From positions 1 to 12,026 of the forward strand of contig CAYGTS010000081.1 of NCBI GenBank assembly GCA_964352905.1: a DNA stretch of 12,026 bases, in the 5' to 3' direction. The notes under the pieces were generated by a model that was given only the letters and a program-made list of their open reading frames with translations, searched no databases and was not told where the DNA came from. Source of the stretch: CAYGTS01 sp964352905 (lineage in GTDB: Bacteria; Pseudomonadota; Gammaproteobacteria; JAHCLG01). How positions within the stretch are numbered: position 1 is the stretch's first letter; every line of letters starts with the position of its first letter. Of this stretch, positions 7,418 to 12,026 are shown one piece after another. Made by a program: the position numbers and the translations under genes.

Positions 7418-8386
7418 ATGCTAAGGATCATAAGCGCTTTTTTTGCTTGCCTGTTACCGCTAACCGTTTCTGCTGTTACTAATATCACCATCGCTACCGG
7501 CGATATTAACGGTTTATATTATCCGATTGGCAGTGCTATCTGTAATCAAATTAATCAACACCAGCAAGATTTAAAATTACACTGCACTGCAAAACCCACC
7601 AGCGGCACTATTGAAAATTTACAATTACTACAAAAAGGCAAGGTACAATTTGCGATGGTGCAATCTGATTGGCAAAATTATGCGTATCGTGGTACGGCTC
7701 AATCTCCCTTTAAAGCACCTGATCACGCATTACGTTCAGTGTTTGCCATTCATGGTGAACCCTTTACCGTGGTTGTTAGCGCAAAATCCAATATTAACAA
7801 CTTAACGGATCTCAAAGGAAAACGCATTGATATTGGTGCAGATGGATCGGGTGCAGAAGCAACCATGCGCAAAATTATGCGCCGCCTCAACTGGCAAGAC
7901 AGTGACTTTAAGTTAGTCAAAACTTCACCACTCAAAGAGCAAGCAGAATTATTATGTGCGGGTAAAATTGATGCTTTTATTGCGATGCTGGGCCATCCCA
8001 ATCATGAAGTTCGTGAACTGGCAGCAACCTGCCCGATTAAAATTATTAACGTTGAAAACCCACAAATCAATTTATTATTAAAAACCAACCCGTTTTATGT
8101 GCCTATGCTTATCAATCCTGATCATCATAATTACCCAGGTGTTGAAAAACCGGTTAAAACGTTTGGTGTGCAAGCAACGCTTGTCACCAATACAGATGTG
8201 CCAAATTGGATAGTTTATAATGTGGTAAAAACCGTATTTAATAACCTTGAAACACTAAAACGCGCGCACCCTGCTTTACTAGATTTAAATCCTAAAGGTA
8301 TGCTAGTTGGTAACTCAGCACCGTATGCCGAAGGCGCTTTGCAATATTACAAAGAACGCGGTTGGATTTTTAATATGGCACAGTAG
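7418..8386 (+). CDS. TAXI-family TRAP transporter solute-binding protein (periplasmic)
   Basis: This 322-residue protein is predicted to be an exported ligand-binding protein of the TAXI/NMT1-like type. A short Sec signal peptide (MLRIISAFFACLLPLTVSA, cleavage after 19) leads into ITIATGDINGLYYPIGSAI, the hallmark that gives TAXI receptors their substrate pocket. Then come TSGTIENLQLLQKGKVQFAMVQSD, the second-lobe DLKGKRIDIGADGSGAEATM, and LLCAGKIDAFIAMLGHP. TAXI receptors normally feed an organic acid or amino acid to a fused TRAP membrane subunit; none is present in this window, so the ligand and transporter are unknown. The ATG at 7418 has GGAG nine bases upstream (7405-7408). The 51-base gap after the phosphatase has a small dyad but no terminator, so it may belong to the same operon. 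Confidence 0.88.
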   Translation: MLRIISAFFACLLPLTVSAVTNITIATGDINGLYYPIGSAICNQINQHQQDLKLHCTAKPTSGTIENLQLLQKGKVQFAMVQSDWQNYAYRGTAQSPFKAPDHALRSVFAIHGEPFTVVVSAKSNINNLTDLKGKRIDIGADGSGAEATMRKIMRRLNWQDSDFKLVKTSPLKEQAELLCAGKIDAFIAMLGHPNHEVRELAATCPIKIINVENPQINLLLKTNPFYVPMLINPDHHNYPGVEKPVKTFGVQATLVTNTDVPNWIVYNVVKTVFNNLETLKRAHPALLDLNPKGMLVGNSAPYAEGALQYYKERGWIFNMAQ

Positions 8387-8547
8387 CCCGAATGCAGCTG
8401 CAATCTTATCTGCTCACCCCCTTTAGCTTTATATTTAGCAGAACGTGCAAACTGCTTGCAATCTGGGCGCTAAAAGTTGAAAAATCTTACGGCGTTAAAA
8501 TTCAACCAACTTCGCATCTTGATGTCCGATGGGTATCTACCCAAAAA
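8387..8547. other. Convergent intergenic region with small palindromes, no gene
   Basis: This gap separates the 3' ends of the TAXI gene and uvrB. It holds a TGCAGCTGCA palindrome (8393-8402), a GTTGAA/TTCAAC pair (8476-8481 and 8501-8506), and a perfect TGGGTA/TACCCA dyad (8530-8535 and 8538-8543) four bases beyond the uvrB stop. None is followed by a T-run on either strand, so I cannot call a factor-independent terminator. No convincing open reading frame or RNA gene is seen. Confidence 0.4.
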
Positions 8548-10551
8548 TTACAATAGCCATTCTTCTTTTATAGTATGAATTTGATCTCGCAAGCTGGCAG
8601 CTTGCTCAAATTCTAAGTTTTTAGCCGCCTGATACATCATCACTTCAAGTTGTTTCAGATGCTTTTGCAATTGAGTGGGTGATAGTTTAGCCAGCTCGAG
8701 TTTTTCGGCCGAAGGTAACTTAAATTTAGTTTTAGCAGCACCGGGAGCACCATGCGCTCCTTCCATAATATCGTGCACCGCTTTTTTTATACTAGTTGGG
8801 GTAATACCATGCTTTTTATTAAATGCAATTTGTTTTTCACGACGCCTTTCCGTTTCATCTAAGGCGCGTTGCATTGAACCGGTCATTTTATCGGCATATA
8901 AAATCGCTTTACCATTAAGGTTTCTTGCTGCACGCCCAATGGTTTGAATCAATGAACGATCGGATCGTAAAAACCCTTCTTTGTCCGCATCCAGAATAGC
9001 CACCAACGAAACTTCGGGCATATCTAAACCTTCACGCAATAAGTTAATGCCAACCAGCACATCAAATTCACCTAAGCGCAAATCACGTATAATTTCAACA
9101 CGCTCAACTGTATCAATATCAGAATGCAAATAACGCACCTTAACACCATGCTCGGCTAAATATTCAGATAAGTCTTCCGCCATACGTTTGGTTAAGGTGG
9201 TAATTAAAACACGTTCATTACTCGCCACGCGTAAATTAATTTCAGATAACACATCATCAACTTGTGTCCCCACAGGACGAATTTCAATCGCGGGATCAAC
9301 TAAGCCGGTCGGTCTCACGACTTGCTCAACGATCTGATCAGCTTTTTCTTTTTCATAAGGACTGGGGGTTGCCGACACATAAATGGTTTGGCCAATTAAA
9401 CTGCAAAATTCTTCAAATCGTAATGGGCGATTATCAAGTGCTGATGGCAAACGAAAGCCATATTCAACTAAAGTTTCTTTACGCGCACGATCGCCGCGAT
9501 ACATGCCATTTAATTGTGGTACCGTAACATGCGATTCATCTAAAACGATAATAGCATCTTTGGGCAAATAATCGATTAAGGTTGGTGGTGGATCGCCAGG
9601 ATTGCGCCCAGATAAATAGCGCGAATAATTTTCAATGCCTGAACAATAACCCAACTCATTCATCATTTCTAAATCAAATTGCGTGCGTTGTTCTAAACGT
9701 TGCGCTTCAACCAACTTATTATTATCACGTAAATTGGCTAAACGCTCTACCAGCTCTGCTTTGATGCTATCAATTGCATCTAAAATAGTTTGTCGTGGTG
9801 TAGCATAATGTGTTTTGGGGAAAATCGTCACGCGTGGAACAACTTGAATAACCTGTCCTGTTAGCGGATCAAATAAACTAATTTTTTCAATTTCATCATC
9901 GAACAATTCAACTCGCACCGCTTGCGCTTCTTCATCGGCAGGAAAAATATCAATCACATCGCCGATAACACGATACGTGGCACGCTTTAGTTCGTAATCA
10001 TTACGCGTATATTGCATTTCTGCTAGGTGCCGCAATATTTCCCGTTGATCCATTTTGTGTCCACGCGATAAATGCAACACCATATTTAAATAAGTTTCCG
10101 GCGCACCTAAACCATAAATCGCTGAAACAGTAGCAACAATAATGGTATCTTGCCGTTCTAAAATAGCTTTAGTTGCAGATAAACGCATTTGCTCAATATG
10201 TTCATTAATTGAAGCATCTTTTTCAATATAGGTATCGGAGGTGGGCACATAGGCTTCGGGTTGATAATAATCATAATACGAAACAAAGTATTCAACCGCA
10301 TTATTCGGAAAAAATGCTTTCATTTCACCATACAGTTGCGCTGCCAACGTTTTATTCGGTGCCATGATTAAGGCTGGTCGTTGTACTATATTGAGCATTT
10401 GCGCAATGCTAAAAGTTTTACCAGAACCCGTGACCCCCAGTAAAACTTGCTGCGCAAGCCCCTGCTCAATCCCAGCGACTAATTGCTTAATTGCCTGTGG
10501 CTGATCGCCAGCAGGTTGGTAGCCGGATTTTAATTCAAACTGTTTTTTCAT
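8548..10551 (-). CDS. uvrB: Excinuclease ABC subunit B (UvrB)
   Basis: UvrB is the damage-verification helicase-like subunit of nucleotide excision repair: it receives DNA from UvrA and recruits UvrC. From the ATG at 10551 the protein has 667 residues (E. coli 673). It shows Walker A GVTGSGKT at 39-46 with K45, the beta-hairpin aromatic cluster SYYDYYQPEAYVP at 91-103 that clamps DNA, the DESH Walker B, helicase motifs SATP, TTLTKRMAEDL, NLLREGLDMPEV and QTIGRAARN, and a C-terminal UVR helix pair (about 632-667) that contacts UvrC. A longer reading from 10608 adds 19 residues not found in the family and would include the promoter, so MKKQFELKSGYQPAGDQP is taken as the start. The ribosome site is weak (GGAT, about 11 bases away). 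Divergent from aspC; the C-terminal flank is convergent with the TAXI gene. Confidence 0.98.
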   Translation of the reverse strand: MKKQFELKSGYQPAGDQPQAIKQLVAGIEQGLAQQVLLGVTGSGKTFSIAQMLNIVQRPALIMAPNKTLAAQLYGEMKAFFPNNAVEYFVSYYDYYQPEAYVPTSDTYIEKDASINEHIEQMRLSATKAILERQDTIIVATVSAIYGLGAPETYLNMVLHLSRGHKMDQREILRHLAEMQYTRNDYELKRATYRVIGDVIDIFPADEEAQAVRVELFDDEIEKISLFDPLTGQVIQVVPRVTIFPKTHYATPRQTILDAIDSIKAELVERLANLRDNNKLVEAQRLEQRTQFDLEMMNELGYCSGIENYSRYLSGRNPGDPPPTLIDYLPKDAIIVLDESHVTVPQLNGMYRGDRARKETLVEYGFRLPSALDNRPLRFEEFCSLIGQTIYVSATPSPYEKEKADQIVEQVVRPTGLVDPAIEIRPVGTQVDDVLSEINLRVASNERVLITTLTKRMAEDLSEYLAEHGVKVRYLHSDIDTVERVEIIRDLRLGEFDVLVGINLLREGLDMPEVSLVAILDADKEGFLRSDRSLIQTIGRAARNLNGKAILYADKMTGSMQRALDETERRREKQIAFNKKHGITPTSIKKAVHDIMEGAHGAPGAAKTKFKLPSAEKLELAKLSPTQLQKHLKQLEVMMYQAAKNLEFEQAASLRDQIHTIKEEWLL

Positions 10552-10596
10552 AATCAGGATTATCCAAAAGCATTTTATTTCATCGCAAAAAAGACT

Positions 10597-10625
10597 ATTA
10601 TATAGCAATATTGTTGCCTTATTAA
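10597..10625 (-). promoter_or_regulatory. Candidate sigma-70 promoter for uvrB
   Basis: On the minus strand a perfect TATAAT (complement of 10597-10602) is preceded after 17 bases by TTAATA (complement of 10620-10625, four of six matches to TTGACA). It would start transcription near 10590, about 39 bases before the uvrB ATG. No SOS (LexA) box of the CTG...CAG type is evident in this short region. For aspC on the plus strand only a weaker TATTAT at 10596-10601 overlaps it. Confidence 0.5.
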
Positions 10626-10638
10626 GGATTCATTACCG

Positions 10639-11814
10639 ATGTCACTATCACAACGCGTTCAAGCCATCAAACCCTCTGCCACTTTAGCCGTGGCTGCTAA
10701 AGCCAGCCAGCTCAAAGCCGAAGGTAAAGATATTATTGGCTTAGGCACTGGGGAACCTGATTTTGATACGCCTAATCATATTAAAGAAGCGGCAATTAAA
10801 GCCATTCGCGATGGGCAAACAAAATATACGGCAGTAGATGGCACACCTGAATTAAAACAAGCCATTATCTTAAAGTTACAACGTGATAATCAACTAAGCT
10901 ATACTCCCGATCAAATTTTAGCCTGCAATGGCGGCAAACAAGTGGTATTTAATTTAGCACAAGCGTTGCTTAACCCAGGTGATGAAGTGATTATCCCAGC
11001 ACCCTATTGGGTTTCTTATCCGGATATTTGCAAAATCGTTGATGCCACCCCAGTCATTATCCCTAGCACCATTGAAAATCATTATAAAATTTCTGCGGAT
11101 CAATTACGCGAAGCGATTACGGATAAAACCAAACTAGTGATTATCAATAGCCCTTCAAATCCAACTGGTATTGCTTATTCGCATCAAGAATTAGTCGCTT
11201 TTGCAGAAGTATTATTAGCTTATCCAAACATTACCATTTTAACAGATGATATTTATGAACCGATTTTATGGACTGAGGAAAAATTCGCTAACATCGTTAT
11301 GCTTTGCCCTGAATTGAAAAACCGTACGATTGTGTTAAACGGTGTATCTAAAGCTTATGCTATGACCGGTTGGCGCATTGGTTATGCTGCCGGGGATAAA
11401 ACCTTAATCGCTGCCATGAAAAAAGTACAATCACAATCAACTTCTAATCCTTGTTCTATTTCGCAAGCTGCAGCAACAGCGGCTTTAAGTGGTGATCAAG
11501 TTTGTGTGAGCAACATGTGTAAAGCGTTTAAAGAACGCCACGATCCACTCTACCAACGTTTAGCAACTTTACCTGGCATAAAATGCTTACCCTCTGATGG
11601 CACCTTTTATAGTTTCCCTAATGTGCAAGCAGCGATTGATAACATGCCAGGTATTAATAATGATATTGATTTTACGACAGCATTAATTAATGAGGTGGGC
11701 TTAGCGTTGGTTCCCGGCAGTGCGTTTGGTGCACCAGGTTGTATTCGGCTATCATTTGCTTGTAGCTTAGATACGTTAATGAATGCCGTTGATCGTTTAG
11801 AACGATTTTTGTAA
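10639..11814 (+). CDS. aspC: Aspartate aminotransferase, class I (subgroup 1b type)
   Basis: This cytoplasmic PLP enzyme of 391 residues would exchange amino groups between aspartate and 2-oxoglutarate, linking glutamate, aspartate and oxaloacetate. Diagnostic positions are IGLGTGEPDFDTP (33-45), the PLP-stacking APYWVSYP (121-128), NSPSNPTG with N174 (170-177), TDDIYE with D203 and Y206, the Schiff-base lysine K238 in NGVSKAYAMTGWRIGY, and the carboxylate-binding R370 in CIRLSFA. The sequence style (short N-terminus, SKAYAMTGWR) is that of the thermophile/rhizobial-type 1b enzymes instead of E. coli AspC; this group can also use other substrates such as prephenate, so specificity is less certain than fold. 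ATG 10639 has AAGGA (10624-10628) ten bases upstream. A uvrB/aminotransferase divergent pair also occurs in pseudomonads. Confidence 0.92.
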   Translation: MSLSQRVQAIKPSATLAVAAKASQLKAEGKDIIGLGTGEPDFDTPNHIKEAAIKAIRDGQTKYTAVDGTPELKQAIILKLQRDNQLSYTPDQILACNGGKQVVFNLAQALLNPGDEVIIPAPYWVSYPDICKIVDATPVIIPSTIENHYKISADQLREAITDKTKLVIINSPSNPTGIAYSHQELVAFAEVLLAYPNITILTDDIYEPILWTEEKFANIVMLCPELKNRTIVLNGVSKAYAMTGWRIGYAAGDKTLIAAMKKVQSQSTSNPCSISQAAATAALSGDQVCVSNMCKAFKERHDPLYQRLATLPGIKCLPSDGTFYSFPNVQAAIDNMPGINNDIDFTTALINEVGLALVPGSAFGAPGCIRLSFACSLDTLMNAVDRLERFL

Positions 11815-11832
11815 CTATACTCAAAGCGATTA

Positions 11833-11920
11833 GAAATTAGGTCACGGGGAGTTCCGTCATTGCGAACAATTATCCCGGGGCTGAAAAACGTACCGAACTA
11901 ACGTTGAAATTAGTCAGGAG
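11833..11920 (+). repeat. REP-like unit with internal direct repeat
   Basis: GTCATTGCGAAC at 11856-11867 is identical to the element at the serC end. GAAATTAG occurs at 11833-11840 and again at 11906-11913, each followed by a similar TCA..GG..AG string, so the tail of the window looks like two diverged copies of one unit. No gene or obvious promoter lies in 11815-11920. Confidence 0.45.
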
Positions 11921-11945
11921 CTACGCGCGGTGACGGAGAAACCAT

Positions 11946-11990
11946 CCGTCGTTGCGAGCTAGTGCGCCCTCAGCGCACTAGCGCGGCAAT
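11946..11990 (+). repeat. Second REP-like unit with perfect 10-bp hairpin
   Basis: CCGTCGTTGCGAG at 11946-11958 is a close variant of the GTCATTGCGA repeat. Next is GCTAGTGCGC (11958-11967), a five-base loop, and the exact complement GCGCACTAGC (11973-11982). The outer GTTGC (11951-11955) and GCAAT (11986-11990) can pair as well with one wobble, giving a two-tier stem. No T-run follows, so it is not a standard terminator, although it could slow transcription or protect the aspC mRNA end. The last 36 bases of the window show nothing definite. Confidence 0.6.
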
Positions 11991-12026
11991 TGTAAGTTAA
12001 AAATCTGTTATAGTCCTCGATAAGAG

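Noticed and set aside
8530..8547. TGGGTA/TACCCA dyad as a uvrB or TAXI terminator
   Set aside because: On the plus strand it is followed by A residues, and on the minus strand the T-run lies before the stem, so neither direction fits an intrinsic terminator.
10552..10608. Longer uvrB start at 10608 with 19 extra residues
   Set aside because: The added residues are not found in UvrB, the reading runs over the TATAAT promoter, and MKKQFELKSG matches the family start.
11946..11990. CRISPR repeat or tRNA-like structure at the right end
   Set aside because: There is only one strong hairpin, no regular repeat-spacer pattern, and no cloverleaf with a T-arm motif.
11990..12014. Possible promoter TTGTAA ... 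TATAGT at the right edge
   Set aside because: The spacer is only 13 bases and no downstream gene is visible before the window ends.

Overview
The window reads as chromosomal DNA of an AT-leaning gammaproteobacterium. The core genes (serC, gyrA, ubiG, a gph/mupP-type phosphatase, uvrB, aspC) all look gammaproteobacterial. GyrA from its second possible start is colinear with the E. coli protein through the quinolone region and the GyrA box. A secreted protein with eukaryotic-type domains, a second protein with no recognisable family, and scattered REP-like repeats suggest a host-associated lineage such as the Legionellales/Coxiellaceae group. That placement is an inference from gene content; no rRNA or tRNA is present to confirm it.

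Layout. On the minus strand at the left, gyrA (1145-3721) is followed 16 bases later by serC (37-1128), forming one transcription unit whose last codons run into a REP-like repeat at the window edge. Upstream of gyrA on the same strand is an unrecognised 300-residue protein (3797-4699). A 135-base divergent promoter region separates it from a plus-strand cluster. That cluster holds a secreted protein with three Tudor-knot-like repeats plus ankyrin repeats (4835-5995), ubiG (from 5979, overlapping it), a HAD phosphatase (6677-7366, ATGA overlap) and, 51 bases on, an orphan TAXI-type periplasmic binding protein (7418-8386). The convergent gap 8387-8547 has small palindromes and no clear terminator. 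Then come uvrB (minus, 8548-10551) and aspC (plus, 10639-11814), divergently transcribed from an 87-base promoter region. The last 212 bases hold two REP-like units, one with a perfect 10-bp hairpin, and no gene.

How it fits together. In pseudomonads the serC-gyrA pair and the ubiG-mupP pair lie close together, so here the unknown protein and the Tudor/ankyrin protein appear to occupy an accessory slot between two conserved pairs. The core genes serve serine/PLP biosynthesis, DNA supercoiling, ubiquinone synthesis, phosphate-ester salvage or cell-wall recycling, nucleotide excision repair and amino-acid transamination. The points most worth a second look are the periplasm-directed Tudor-knot/ankyrin protein whose stop region carries the start of ubiG, the native Asn at GyrA position 87, and the REP-like element that supplies the C-terminus of SerC. 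I found no CRISPR array, phage, transposase or clear novel defence system.
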